64,000 nucleotides of DNA, from contig NZ_CP120638.1 in assembly GCF_029537235.1 (NCBI RefSeq), forward strand, positions 2,718,501 through 2,782,500, written 5' to 3'. The stretch comes from Rhizobium sp. 32-5/1 (GTDB lineage Bacteria; Pseudomonadota; Alphaproteobacteria; Rhizobiales; Rhizobiaceae). Both the position numbers and the translations under genes were made by a program. Shown here piece by piece: positions 56,201 to 64,000 of this stretch. The notes under the pieces are model-generated. The model saw nothing but the letters and a program-made list of their open reading frames with translations. It was not told where the DNA came from and ran no database searches. Positions within the stretch are counted from its first letter, which is position 1. The number at the start of each line of letters is the position of its first letter.

Positions 56201-57039
56201 AGGGCGTCTATCCGAAGATCCTTGACGACGAGCGCCAGGGCGAGGCCGCCCGCGCGCTGTTTGCCGATGCGCAAGCCATGCTTGTTAAGGTGACTACTGA
56301 GAAATGGTTTGCCCCGAAGGCTGTCGTCGGCTTCTGGCCGGCCGGCGCCGTCGGCGACGATATCCACTTGTTTGCGGACGAAACGCGCACCGACGATCTC
56401 GCCACTTTCTTCACACTGCGCCAGCAGATGAGCAAGCGGGACGGCCGCCCGAACGTCGCCCTGTCGGATTTCGTCGCCCCGGTCGACAGCGGCAGGCAGG
56501 ATTATATCGGCGGCTTCGTCGTCACTGCCGGCATCGAGGAAGTGGCGATCGCCGAACGCTTCGAGCGCGCCAACGACGACTATTCCTCCATCATGGTGAA
56601 GGCCTTGGCCGACCGTTTCGCGGAGGCCTTTGCCGAGCGCATGCACGAGTATGTGCGCAAGGAACTCTGGGGCTATGCGCCTGACGAGGATTTCGCGCCC
56701 GACACGCTGGCCAGCGAACCCTATGCCGGCATCCGCCCGGCTCCCGGCTATCCGGCCCAGCCCGATCATACGGAAAAAGCTACGCTTTTCCGTCTGCTGG
56801 ATGCGGAGAAAGAAATCGGCGTGACGCTGACGGAAAGCTACGCCATGTGGCCCGGCTCCTCCGTCTCCGGCCTCTATATCGGCCACCCTGAAGCCTATTA
56901 TTTCGGCGTCGCCAAGGTCGAACGCGACCAGGTCGAGGATTACGCAGCGCGCAAGGCCATGCCGATCTCAGAGGTCGAGCGCTGGCTGGGGCCGATCTTG
57001 AACTATGTGCCGGTGGCAAGGGTGGAAGCGGCGGAGTAG
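53267..57039 (+). CDS. metH: Cobalamin-dependent methionine synthase, frame broken at 55749-55752
   Basis: A modular enzyme that methylates homocysteine using methyl-tetrahydrofolate through B12. In order: the homocysteine/zinc domain ([13 protein letters not shown] ... GGCCGS), the pterin domain ([11 protein letters not shown]), the cap, the cobalamin domain with the base-off motif DVHDIGKN, and the C-terminal SAM activation domain ([22 protein letters not shown]). The frame is lost after [10 protein letters not shown] and resumes as [21 protein letters not shown]. One C in the C4 run at 55749-55752 restores [10 protein letters not shown] and 1257 residues. GGGAG precedes the ATG at 53267. 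Confidence 0.93.
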
Positions 57040-57055
57040 GCGGCTAACGCTTTTC

Positions 57056-57649
57056 CTATTCTGCCTTTACGAGGAATCCAGAGGCGAGGCATTGAAACGC
57101 CTCGATTGCCTTGGGCAGAACGTCCTGAGGATTGTCGCTGGCCGCAATCCAGAGCGCCGCGTTGAGTGCTGCTCCGCAAAGAAGCCGGGCTGCGGCCTCC
57201 GGGTCCACGGGCTTGACCGTGCCTTGGGCCATCAGGTGTTCGACCGCCCGTCTGGTTGCCTGCAGACAGGCGCCCTGGCTCGGCCATTGCGATGGATCGC
57301 CGAGCACGGCCGGCCCATCAAGTAGAACGATTCGCTGGACCTCCGGATCAAGTGCCATTTCGATATAGGCTGCGCCCTCGGCCAGCAGCGCCTGCCAGCC
57401 ATCGCCGGCGCGCGTTCCGAGTGCCTGCGCGCGCGCTGCCATGTCCGAATCGATCTGGTGCACCACGGCTGCCAGCAGTCCGCGCTTGTCGCCGAAGTTG
57501 TGATAGAGCGCGCCGCGCGTCAGTCCGACATCGGCTGTCAGCTCATCCATCGATGCCGCCGCATAGCCCTTTTCGGCAAATGCCTTTCTTGCCGCAGCGA
57601 TCAGCTTTGCGCGGTTTTCCTCCATGGACTCAATTCGTCGCTTCGCCAT
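57056..57649 (-). CDS. TetR family transcriptional regulator
   Basis: A 198-residue TetR protein. The N-terminal helix-turn-helix reads ASMDELTADVGLTRGALYHNFGDKRGLL, with a C-terminal ligand-binding domain. The ATG at 57649 (MAKRRIESM) has GAGG five bases upstream. It is divergent from ridA, and three ACATACG-N3-CGTATRT palindromes fill the spacer, so it most likely represses both genes. The ligand is unknown. Confidence 0.9.
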   Translation of the reverse strand: MAKRRIESMEENRAKLIAAARKAFAEKGYAAASMDELTADVGLTRGALYHNFGDKRGLLAAVVHQIDSDMAARAQALGTRAGDGWQALLAEGAAYIEMALDPEVQRIVLLDGPAVLGDPSQWPSQGACLQATRRAVEHLMAQGTVKPVDPEAAARLLCGAALNAALWIAASDNPQDVLPKAIEAFQCLASGFLVKAE

Positions 57650-57665
57650 CATCGCCTCATATTTC

Positions 57666-57731
57666 ACATACGCTACGTATATTAATTGACATACGCACCG
57701 TATGTGGCGCATTCACATACGTGCCGTATAT
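57666..57731. promoter_or_regulatory. Three tandem TetR-type operators between tetR and ridA
   Basis: ACATACG-N3-CGTATRT occurs at 57666-57682, 57689-57705 and 57715-57731, at 23- and 26-base intervals. The middle copy is a perfect palindrome; the others differ by one base in the right arm. They lie immediately upstream of tetR. Confidence 0.8.
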
Positions 57732-57810
57732 CACGCTGCGCAATGGGAAGCGAACGTCCGATCCGCCGTGCTTTGCGGTTATCAGTCAATTCCGATGAAA
57801 AGAGATGGAA

Positions 57811-58221
57811 ATGTCCCCACGAGATGCAATCTTCCCCGCAAACAGACACGCTCTTTACGAAGCGCATGGTTACTCCGCCGCAATCCGATCCGCTGACCTC
57901 CTATTCGTCTCCGGACAGGTGGGCAGCCTCAAGGACGGCACGCCTGAGCCCGACTTCGAGCGTCAGGTCCGGCAGGCCTTCGAAAACCTCAAGGCAACGC
58001 TGCAAGCCGTAGGCTGCACTTTCGACGATATTGTGGATGTCACGACGTTCCACACGGATCCCGAAAATCAGTTCGGAACGATCATGGCGGTCAAGCAGGA
58101 GATTTTCCCGAATCCGCCCTATCCAAACTGGACGGCGATCGGCGTGAACTGGCTGGCCGGCTTCGACTTCGAGATCAAGGTGATTGCGCGGATACCTTCG
58201 AACGCCTTACCCCAACACTAA
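57811..58221 (+). CDS. RidA family protein
   Basis: A 136-residue RidA/YjgF/UK114 protein. RidA hydrolyses reactive enamine/imine intermediates from PLP enzymes; other subfamilies act in catabolic pathways. Typical blocks include ADLLFVSGQVG and FENLKATLQAVGCTFDDIVDVTTF. The arginine of the active RidA subfamily would sit in the C-terminal region, where VIARIPSN carries one. I prefer the ATG at 57811 (MSPRDAIFPAN) for its spacing from AAAAGAG; the ATG at 57805 is in frame. Divergent from tetR, under three operators. Confidence 0.88.
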   Translation: MSPRDAIFPANRHALYEAHGYSAAIRSADLLFVSGQVGSLKDGTPEPDFERQVRQAFENLKATLQAVGCTFDDIVDVTTFHTDPENQFGTIMAVKQEIFPNPPYPNWTAIGVNWLAGFDFEIKVIARIPSNALPQH

Positions 58222-58324
58222 GTGCCAACGCGCCGATTGAGAAGGTCGGACCGGCTGGTGTAAGAACGCCTATGCGTTCAGCATCGTGGCATCGCCTGAG
58301 GCGGGCCGGAAAGGAGCCGGATCC

Positions 58325-58543
58325 ATGCCCGAAGACAAACTCGACACAATCGCCCTGATGAGGGCGATTGCCGATAGCCCGAAACGCGACAACGCCGTCT
58401 ACCATCAGGCGATGGCGCAGGCGCGAAAGGCTTTCGAGGATGCGGAGGCAGAACTCGGCGGACCGGTTGAGGTCACGATAAAAACCAAGCGAAAACGCAG
58501 CGGCGCCTATGTGGTCAAGTGGACGTTCAAGCCGCTGGGCTGA
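58325..58543 (+). CDS. Small hypothetical protein (72 residues)
   Basis: A short charged protein, helical at the N-terminus (LMRAIADSPKRDNAVYHQAMAQARKAFEDAEAELG) and then beta-like (VEVTIKTKRKRSGAYVVKWTFKPL). No family is recognised. AAAGGAG eight bases before the ATG at 58325 supports expression. It stands alone. Confidence 0.6.
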   Translation: MPEDKLDTIALMRAIADSPKRDNAVYHQAMAQARKAFEDAEAELGGPVEVTIKTKRKRSGAYVVKWTFKPLG

Positions 58544-58744
58544 GTTTGTTCGGCTGGCAGAGGCGATTGCGGCGCCATCCCGCCAATCTCCAAGAATACA
58601 AAAAATATCATCCCCGTTTTCCTTGCCCCGAAACCTTGATCCACAATGGTCGCGTTTCCATCGCCGGAGCGTTTCTCGAGGCGGTCGTGTGCAGGCGGGA
58701 GCCGGCGCCTCGTGCGTGAAGCCGTAACGTGCGGCTGATGCCGG

Positions 58745-58961
58745 GGTGACTTCAAGTCTGGCGAGGAACGCGCGCTTTTCGGTTGTGATGCCTGCGATGG
58801 TGCGCAGAATTTTCGCGGGGCCTTCACCGCGCTGTCGATGTCTTCTGCCCTCCCGGTCGGCGCTTGTGGATCCATCTGTTGGGTTGCCGGGTCGATGACG
58901 TCGAGTGTTCCGCCTTTGACTGGGAAACCCCGGTGCCGTCGAGATAGAGCTTGTCCTGCAT
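58745..58961 (-). pseudogene. Aldehyde dehydrogenase relic (N-terminal fragment)
   Basis: The ATG at 58961, after AAGGAA, starts MQDKLYLDG. After a frame change the text reads KGGTLDVIDPATQQ and AEDIDSAVKA, then in a third frame AKILRTIAGITTEKRAFLARLEV. These are successive N-terminal blocks of betaine/gamma-aminobutyraldehyde-type aldehyde dehydrogenases. About 15 residues between the last two blocks are missing and everything after LEV is gone. Two frame changes, a deletion and truncation mark real decay. It follows the glycosyltransferase gene by 12 bases. Confidence 0.75.
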
Positions 58962-58973
58962 GCGGTGTTCCTT

Positions 58974-60239
58974 TCAGACAAGATCGAGAATGGCCCTTGC
59001 CGCGACGGCTGCGCCATTGGATTGTTTCATCGTTGCGGAATTGGCTTCGAGCCGGTTGCGCATGGCCTGATCGCTCAGCAAGTCGGCGATCGCTGCCGCC
59101 AGCGCCGCATCGGTCCATTGATAGCGGTCGATGCGCTGTCCGACACCAACGTCCTGCGCCCTGCGGGCATTGTCGTGGCCGTCCCAGCAATAGGACATGA
59201 TCAGGGAGGGCACGCCGTAGTAGAGCGCCTCGCAGAAGCTGTTATTGCCGCCATGATGGATGAACAGGCTCGATTGCGCGACGATCGAGGGCTGGGGAAA
59301 CCAGCTTTCCAGAAAGACATTGTCAGGCACCCGCGCATAGTCGTCGCGCCAGGGGCCGACATTGACGATAAAGCGGTAGGGAAGGACTGCGAAGACGTCG
59401 ATCATCCGTTTGATCAATACGACGTCCATGGCTCCGAGGCTGCCGAAACTGGTCAGCACCAGCGGCGCGTCCTGATGGGCGGCGAACGCGGGCAGGGCGT
59501 AAGCCGCCTCCTGTCGAACGCAGCCGTTCAGGTAGACATGGGTCTTGGGATCTAGCGGCTGGTCGCGTTCAAAGCGCACGGCATCCGGTGAAAGCAAAAG
59601 ATTGAGGAAGGGTGAGCTTTCTAGAAATTCGCCGGGCGGGCGAGCTTTGAGACCACATTCGATCAGAAAGGCATTCATCCGCCGATGCGCGGGCGCGACG
59701 GCTTGTCTGTATTTCTCCGCAAACAGGCTCCAGTCATTCTCCGGGGTTCCACCGCAGCCCGAGAGATAGGGCGGCACTGCCACGTCCGGCAGTTCCGTCT
59801 CGGCGCAGGAAACGATGCGCACCCAGGGCACGCCGGCATTGGCAATCGCTGGAAACATCACGACGTTGTCGAGCGCGATGATATCCGGCTTCAGTTGCGC
59901 AAGGAGTTGGCGCAGCGGCTCCTCCGCGGCAATGGCGGTATCGACGATCGCATCCCAGGTCGGGGCGACATAGCTTTTGATCTGTTCAAGCGGCGTCTGC
60001 CGGAAAGCATCCTGGTGCCGGTTGATGAAATCGGTCCAGTCCGTCTGGCTCTCATTGCCGGAGGAGGGCAGCGGATATTCGGGAAAGCCGTATTCTGCAA
60101 AGACGCCGCGAAAGCCGGGATGGCAAATGAACACCGGCCGGGCGCCCAGGCTGCGCAACTGCTGGGCAATACCGACGCAGTTGAGTGCAGCGCCGTAGCT
60201 TGCTTCCGGAAAAAACGCGATCACCTTCGGCTGAGTCAT
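58974..60239 (-). CDS. Glycosyltransferase, GT1/MGT-like
   Basis: A 421-residue GT-B fold protein resembling macrolide/UDP-glycosyltransferases. The N-terminal acceptor domain opens PKVIAFFPEASYGAALNCVGIAQQL; the C-terminal donor site has FIHHGGNNSFCEALYYGVPSL, the HGG nucleotide-sugar motif, then WDGHDNARR. Acceptor and donor are unknown. It lies between the ALDH relic and the GntR regulator on the same strand, next to a polyamine-type ABC operon, so it may once have been part of a polyamine or amine catabolic cluster. Confidence 0.85.
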   Translation of the reverse strand: MTQPKVIAFFPEASYGAALNCVGIAQQLRSLGARPVFICHPGFRGVFAEYGFPEYPLPSSGNESQTDWTDFINRHQDAFRQTPLEQIKSYVAPTWDAIVDTAIAAEEPLRQLLAQLKPDIIALDNVVMFPAIANAGVPWVRIVSCAETELPDVAVPPYLSGCGGTPENDWSLFAEKYRQAVAPAHRRMNAFLIECGLKARPPGEFLESSPFLNLLLSPDAVRFERDQPLDPKTHVYLNGCVRQEAAYALPAFAAHQDAPLVLTSFGSLGAMDVVLIKRMIDVFAVLPYRFIVNVGPWRDDYARVPDNVFLESWFPQPSIVAQSSLFIHHGGNNSFCEALYYGVPSLIMSYCWDGHDNARRAQDVGVGQRIDRYQWTDAALAAAIADLLSDQAMRNRLEANSATMKQSNGAAVAARAILDLV

Positions 60240-60256
60240 GCGAGATCCAATGTCGT

Positions 60257-61186
60257 TTAGCCCACGACCCGGAAGATCGGCGGAACGCCGCGACCGGCAA
60301 GGCGCGGTCGCTGGGAATGGGAGAGCTGGATATGCACGCGCATCAGGTCGCTCGCAAGATCCATCTGCCCGCGCTCGATCTGTTCAAGGATTTGCATGTG
60401 CTCGGCATTCGACTGCATCAAGCGATAGGCGTTGACATGCACCGGTGGCTGGCTGGATCGCCGGCGGCGATGATGGCTAACAAGCGCCTCGGACATGAAA
60501 GGATTGCCGCAAGAGCGGGCGATCAGCATGTGGAAATCGAAGTCTGTGCGCTCGAACAGCTTCTGGTCGAAATTGGTCTCGTTCATTCCGCGCAGGATGT
60601 CCATCGAGTGGCGCAGCGAGGTGATGGCCGGCCCGTCACGGTGAAAGCCCGGCAGCGTCAGCGCCAGCGGCTCGCAGGACAGGCGGAATTCAAGGCTCTT
60701 CGCCACCGCGTCGCCGCCGATGGCAAACTGCTTGATCAGCCATTGCTGCCCGGGGGCACGCTCGGCGAGATTGTCTTCGGAAAGCTTTATCAGGGCGTTT
60801 TGTACTGCACTGCGGGAGGCATCATAACGGCGCTGCAGGCTGGCAACGGTTTGCGAATCCGCGATCCGGCCTGCTGAAAGATCCCGCAGGATCGCGTTGT
60901 AAAGCTCGGTCTCCTCAGTCGGTCGGGCTTCATCCTCAAGGCCTGGAAAGGACGCGGGGTCTATGGCTAAGAGATAGCCGCCCTCCGGCTCGGCGGTGAC
61001 GATCAGGCGATCTGCGAGGATCTGCAGTGCCTTGCGAATGGGGGTTCGGGACACATTGCAGCGGGAAGCGAGCGCCTGTTCCGGCAGGCGTTCGCCACGT
61101 GTCATGCCACGCTCGGTGGCTATATCCAGTATTTTCTGCGCCAGTTCGACATGGCGATGCTTTACCTTTTTTGTCTCTGCATCCAT
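60257..61186 (-). CDS. GntR family transcriptional regulator with two predicted DNA-binding domains
   Basis: A 309-residue regulator. The first winged helix-turn-helix is RGERLPEQALASRCNVSRTPIRKALQIL (about 31-58). A second helix-turn-helix-like segment, ASLQRRYDASRSAVQNALIKLSEDNL, follows near 110-135. An FCD-type all-helical ligand domain forms the C-terminal half (FHMLIARSCGNPFMSEAL). A duplicated DNA-binding region is uncommon in this family. It is divergent from the ABC operon and is its likely regulator. Confidence 0.87.
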   Translation of the reverse strand: MDAETKKVKHRHVELAQKILDIATERGMTRGERLPEQALASRCNVSRTPIRKALQILADRLIVTAEPEGGYLLAIDPASFPGLEDEARPTEETELYNAILRDLSAGRIADSQTVASLQRRYDASRSAVQNALIKLSEDNLAERAPGQQWLIKQFAIGGDAVAKSLEFRLSCEPLALTLPGFHRDGPAITSLRHSMDILRGMNETNFDQKLFERTDFDFHMLIARSCGNPFMSEALVSHHRRRRSSQPPVHVNAYRLMQSNAEHMQILEQIERGQMDLASDLMRVHIQLSHSQRPRLAGRGVPPIFRVVG

Positions 61187-61479
61187 GGCAATTCCGGTTC
61201 CGGGCAGGTTTCAGCCCCTGCATGCTGCCTTTTCCGCAAAGGCGATGCAAGGCCGTATCCGAATAATTCGAACGTTGAGCGATTTTGTATTGACGTATTT
61301 TTTATAAATAATACTGCCCGTCAACAGCGAGCCAAAGATCGGTGAACCGGCGTGCCGCTTGGGAACAGATGTTGAAACCTCGAGGCCTGCGCCATCGGTG
61401 CCACTCGGGACGATGTATTTGCGCAGCGGCGATATCAGGTGACCTGATTCCCGGATGTGCCAGCAAACGGGAGACTATC
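61187..61479. promoter_or_regulatory. Divergent promoter region gntR / ABC operon
   Basis: An AT-rich core at 61287-61314 with a TTGACG -35-like box and the ends GTATT/AATAC as an interrupted inverted repeat. It is probably where the GntR protein acts. The rest holds no gene that I can support; the GTG start of the binding protein follows GGGAG at its right end. Confidence 0.45.
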
Positions 61480-62544
61480 GTGAAAACTTCAGCTGAAGTG
61501 CGTGCATCCGTGAAGATCGCCAGCCTAACCGCCGGCGCCATGTTGCTGTCGGCCGGGACTGCACTGTCTGCCGATCTGGTGATTTCCAACTGGGCCGGTT
61601 ACATGGCGCCGGATATCGCCGAGACCTTCAAGGCGGCGACGGGCCTGACGATCGAGGTCGTCAACCATGCGACCAATGAAGAAATCATGGGCAAGCTGAT
61701 GGCAAGCCAGGGCAAGGGCTTCGACGTCGTCTTCGTGTCGTCGCCGTTTGCCCATATCCTCAATGGCCAGGGCCTTCTTGAGCCGTTGAGTGATGCGAGC
61801 GTTCCGAACCTTGCCAATCTCTATCCTGAAGCGCGCAAGCTCGCCTATGACCCAGGCAACACCTATGCTGTTCCTTACGCCTGGGGCACGACCGGTCTTT
61901 GCTATCGCTCCGATCTCGTCAAGGGCACGCCGGACAGCTGGGCAAGCCTGCTTTCCCCGCCGGATGATCTCAAGGGCAAGGTCACGATGCTGGCAACCGA
62001 CCGCTGGCTGATGGGTGCCGGCCTCCTCTACAAGGGTTACTCCGTCAACGAAAAGGATCCGGCCAAGATCGAGGAAGCCAAGACGGCCCTGATCGAGGCG
62101 AAGAAGACCTTGCTCGCCTATGACGACACGACCTTCTATTCCAAGCTGGTTTCGGCTGAAGCATCGCTGGTTCAGGCCTGGGATGGCTGGTGCAATTACG
62201 GCATCGCCGAAAACGACAAGATCAAGTTCGTCGTGCCGAAGGAAGGCTCCGACCTCTGGATCGACACCATGGTGATCATGAAGAATTCGGAGAAGAAGGA
62301 GGCGGCGCTGAAGTTCGTCAACTATATCCTCGAAGCCAAGAACCATGCCTGGGCGGCATCGAACATCTTCTACAAAGTGCCGAACAAGCCGGCCATGGAA
62401 AGCCTCGACCCGGCGCTGATCAAGCAATATCCGAACATGGGCATGACCCCGGCTGAACTCGTCGGTTACGAGGAATTGCAGGATCTGGGCGAAGCGCAGC
62501 GTGACTATTCGAAGGCCGTGAGCGAGATCAAGGCGGCGAATTGA
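61480..62544 (+). CDS. Polyamine-type ABC transporter substrate-binding protein
   Basis: A 354-residue PotD/PotF-type periplasmic protein. The signal peptide is about residues 1-28 (ending ALSAD), and VISNWAGYMAPDIAETFK is the typical start of the mature family. Conserved parts include YAVPYAWGTTGLCYR and EGSDLWIDTMVIMKN. It binds spermidine, putrescine or a related amine or amino acid. The GTG at 61480 is chosen because GGGAG lies six bases upstream; an ATG at 61342 has no ribosome site. Confidence 0.87.
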   Translation: MKTSAEVRASVKIASLTAGAMLLSAGTALSADLVISNWAGYMAPDIAETFKAATGLTIEVVNHATNEEIMGKLMASQGKGFDVVFVSSPFAHILNGQGLLEPLSDASVPNLANLYPEARKLAYDPGNTYAVPYAWGTTGLCYRSDLVKGTPDSWASLLSPPDDLKGKVTMLATDRWLMGAGLLYKGYSVNEKDPAKIEEAKTALIEAKKTLLAYDDTTFYSKLVSAEASLVQAWDGWCNYGIAENDKIKFVVPKEGSDLWIDTMVIMKNSEKKEAALKFVNYILEAKNHAWAASNIFYKVPNKPAMESLDPALIKQYPNMGMTPAELVGYEELQDLGEAQRDYSKAVSEIKAAN

Positions 62545-62552
62545 GTTGATGC

Positions 62553-62681
62553 TCTCTTCTCCCCGGCGGGGAGAAGAGCCGAGCGGATGCGAGGTGATGA
62601 GGGGCGTAACCGCGTGCCGCAGAGCCTGCCGCCCCCTCATCCGGCCCTACGGGCCACCTTCTCCCCGTTGGGGAGAAGAGG
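62553..62681. repeat. Palindromic intergenic element inside the ABC operon
   Basis: The flanking hairpins CTCTTCTCCCC/GGGGAGAAGAG and CTTCTCCCC/GGGGAGAAG surround a GATGAGGGG ... CCCCTCATC dyad. The TCTCCCCG/CCTCATCCGGC text is of the kind repeated widely in rhizobial genomes. It fills the gap between the binding protein and the first permease and may reduce downstream expression. Confidence 0.8.
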
Positions 62682-62705
62682 TTTTGAAACTCCGGAGTCC
62701 ATTTC

Positions 62706-63572
62706 TTGTCCTCGCAGACGGCACGTTCCAATCTGATGGCATTGCCCGCGATTGCCTGGCTCGGTCTGTTCATGATCGTGCCGTGCCTGATCGTGTTTGC
62801 CTATGCGTTCCTGACGCGCGGTCTCTATGGGGGCGTGGAATACACGCTGACGGCGGAAAATTTCCTCCGGGTGATCGACCCGCTTTACGCCCAAATCTTC
62901 CTGACCTCGGTGCGGATCGCAGGTCTTGCCACCCTGTTTGCGATCCTCATTGCCTACCCGGCGGCTTACGCCATCTGCCTTGCGCCGAAACGTCTGCAGC
63001 CGATCCTGCTGTTCTTTGCCGTCCTGCCGTTCTGGAGCAATTACCTGATCCGGACCTATGCCTGGATCGTGCTGCTCAACCGCGAAGGGCTGATCAACAA
63101 TGCGTTGCGCTGGTTCGGATACGACGGCGAGCCCTTGTCGCTGCTCTACAGCGAAGGTGCCGTCATCGTTGGTCTCGTCTACAACTATTTGCCCTTCGTC
63201 ATCCTCGCGATTTATTCCAGCCTGTCGCGCCTGAACGGCGAGTTGATCGAGGCCTCGCGCGATCTCGGTGCGAGCCGCGTCCGCACCTTCTGGCGGGTGA
63301 CGCTGCCGCTGACCATGCCGGGCGTAGCCGCCGGCGGCGTGTTCATCTTTGTGTTGTCGATCGGCAATTTCGTGACGCCGGCTTTGCTTGGCGGCGGACG
63401 GTTCCAGATGATCGGCAATCTCGTCTACGACCAGTTCCTGACCGCCAATGACTGGCCTTTCGGTGCAGCGCTCGGCATGGTCCTGATTGCCGTCATGATC
63501 GCGCTTCTTCTCCTGCAGGCGCGGGCTTCCGCCCGCTTCAGCGGTGAAACGGCGGAGGCCAGACATGGCTGA
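62706..63572 (+). CDS. potB: Polyamine-type ABC transporter permease PotB
   Basis: A 288-residue permease with six predicted helices and the EAA loop (LIEASRDLGASRVRTFWRVTLPL). With the PotC-like subunit it forms the channel. The start is a TTG at 62706 with GGAG about nine bases upstream; an ATG at 62736 is an alternative. It overlaps the next permease gene by eight bases. Confidence 0.86.
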   Translation: MSSQTARSNLMALPAIAWLGLFMIVPCLIVFAYAFLTRGLYGGVEYTLTAENFLRVIDPLYAQIFLTSVRIAGLATLFAILIAYPAAYAICLAPKRLQPILLFFAVLPFWSNYLIRTYAWIVLLNREGLINNALRWFGYDGEPLSLLYSEGAVIVGLVYNYLPFVILAIYSSLSRLNGELIEASRDLGASRVRTFWRVTLPLTMPGVAAGGVFIFVLSIGNFVTPALLGGGRFQMIGNLVYDQFLTANDWPFGAALGMVLIAVMIALLLLQARASARFSGETAEARHG

Positions 63573-64000
63573 CGCGTTGCTTATCAAGCTGACGGGGCGC
63601 ACGATACTCGTGCTCGTCTTCGGTTTTCTCTACCTGCCGATTGCCGTTCTGGTGCTGCTATCCTTCAACGAAAGCGGCCTGCCGACAAGCTGGTCCGGCT
63701 TTTCGCTGCGCTGGTACGTGTCGCTGGCCGGCAATTCCGACATTCTTCATGCTGCCTGGAACACGCTTGTTGTTGCCGTTGTCGCGACGCTGATCGCCAC
63801 GGTTCTCGGCACCATGCTGGCGATCGGTATGGAAACGCGCAAGCGCCGTTCGACGCCGCTCGAGGCCTTGGCATTTTCGCCGATGGTCATTCCGGACATC
63901 GTGCTGGCCGTCGCGCTTCTGACGCTGTTTTCGCGACTCAACGTGACCATGGGCCTGCACACGATCATCATCAGCCATGTCATCTTCGACCTCGCCTTCG
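63565..64000 (+). CDS. potC: Polyamine-type ABC transporter permease PotC, 3' end outside window
   Basis: The frame opens at the ATG at 63565 inside the end of potB and is still open at 64000 (about 145 residues visible). MADALLIKLTGRTILVLVFG leads into the first helix, and FLYLPIAVLVLLSFNES is typical of PotC proteins. An ATPase gene presumably follows outside the window, since none of this operon's four usual parts (binding protein, two permeases, ATPase) supplies it here. Confidence 0.85.
   Translation, partial: MADALLIKLTGRTILVLVFGFLYLPIAVLVLLSFNESGLPTSWSGFSLRWYVSLAGNSDILHAAWNTLVVAVVATLIATVLGTMLAIGMETRKRRSTPLEALAFSPMVIPDIVLAVALLTLFSRLNVTMGLHTIIISHVIFDLAF

Noticed and set aside
1..64000. 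Mobile elements, prophage, CRISPR or toxin-antitoxin systems
   Set aside because: No transposase, integrase, regular spaced repeats or recognisable toxin/antitoxin pair was seen on either strand.

Overview
The window is about 64 kb of GC-rich chromosome from an alphaproteobacterium, almost certainly a member of the Rhizobiaceae (Rhizobium/Agrobacterium group). This is inferred from the glycerol ABC operon of the rhizobial glpDSTPQUV type, the lpiA-acvB pair, the fdsGBA-fdhD-fdsD formate dehydrogenase, the succinyl-CoA type hemA, and palindromic intergenic elements of the kind common in rhizobial genomes. No rRNA, transposase, integrase, phage gene or CRISPR array was seen; the region looks like ordinary core and metabolic chromosome.

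Layout. 1-4.6 kb: 3' end of atpC, a saccharopine-dehydrogenase-like gene divergent from an Lrp regulator, two orphan membrane or anchored proteins and a K+ channel. 4.8-13.4 kb, minus strand: glpR-glpD-glpS-glpT-glpP-glpQ-glpU-glpV, i.e. repressor, glycerol-3-phosphate dehydrogenase and a complete glycerol ABC importer. 13.5-21.7 kb, plus strand: an SDR overlapping a LysR regulator, then the NAD-dependent molybdenum formate dehydrogenase operon. 21.8-25.8 kb: mprF/lpiA and acvB, synthesis and hydrolysis of lysyl-phosphatidylglycerol. 25.9-31.2 kb: a sigma54 response regulator, its histidine kinase, and an OFA-family transporter behind a clear sigma54 promoter with two upstream palindromes. 31.3-34.7 kb: cheW, then arginine catabolism (rocD, rocF) and a divergent Lrp regulator. 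34.8-41.2 kb: a small orphan and tamB-tamA for outer-membrane assembly. 41.5-46 kb: a glycine-zipper lipoprotein and a form II CO-dehydrogenase-like coxSLM operon. 46-49.9 kb: hemA, dxr, a LysE exporter and a tRNA-Arg(CCT). 50-53.1 kb: a small secreted protein and a ROK sugar kinase/UPF0303/AGE epimerase operon. 53.2-58.5 kb: metH, a TetR/RidA divergent pair and a small orphan. 58.7-64 kb: an aldehyde dehydrogenase relic, a glycosyltransferase, a GntR regulator and the start of a polyamine-type ABC operon that runs off the right edge.

The main observations are these. (1) Five long conserved genes (fdsB, rocD, tamB, tamA, metH), and probably mprF, are each broken by one missing base, nearly always in a homopolymer. 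This looks like uncorrected sequencing error rather than gene decay, so these genes should be read as single proteins. (2) The two glycerol-importer ATPases are degenerate in complementary ways: GlpT lacks a normal LSGGQ and GlpS lacks the H-loop histidine. This predicts one active and one degenerate ATP site. (3) Several regulatory sites can be read directly: paired GGACA-N3-TGTCC palindromes plus a -24/-12 promoter before the OFA transporter, three tandem ACATACG-N3-CGTATRT operators between tetR and ridA, and a perfect 20-bp palindrome beside the metH -35 box. (4) The hemA terminator lies inside the last codons of convergent dxr. I found no wholly new multi-gene system; the strongest candidates for under-described biology are the asymmetric glycerol importer, the sigma54-OFA circuit and the TetR/RidA module.
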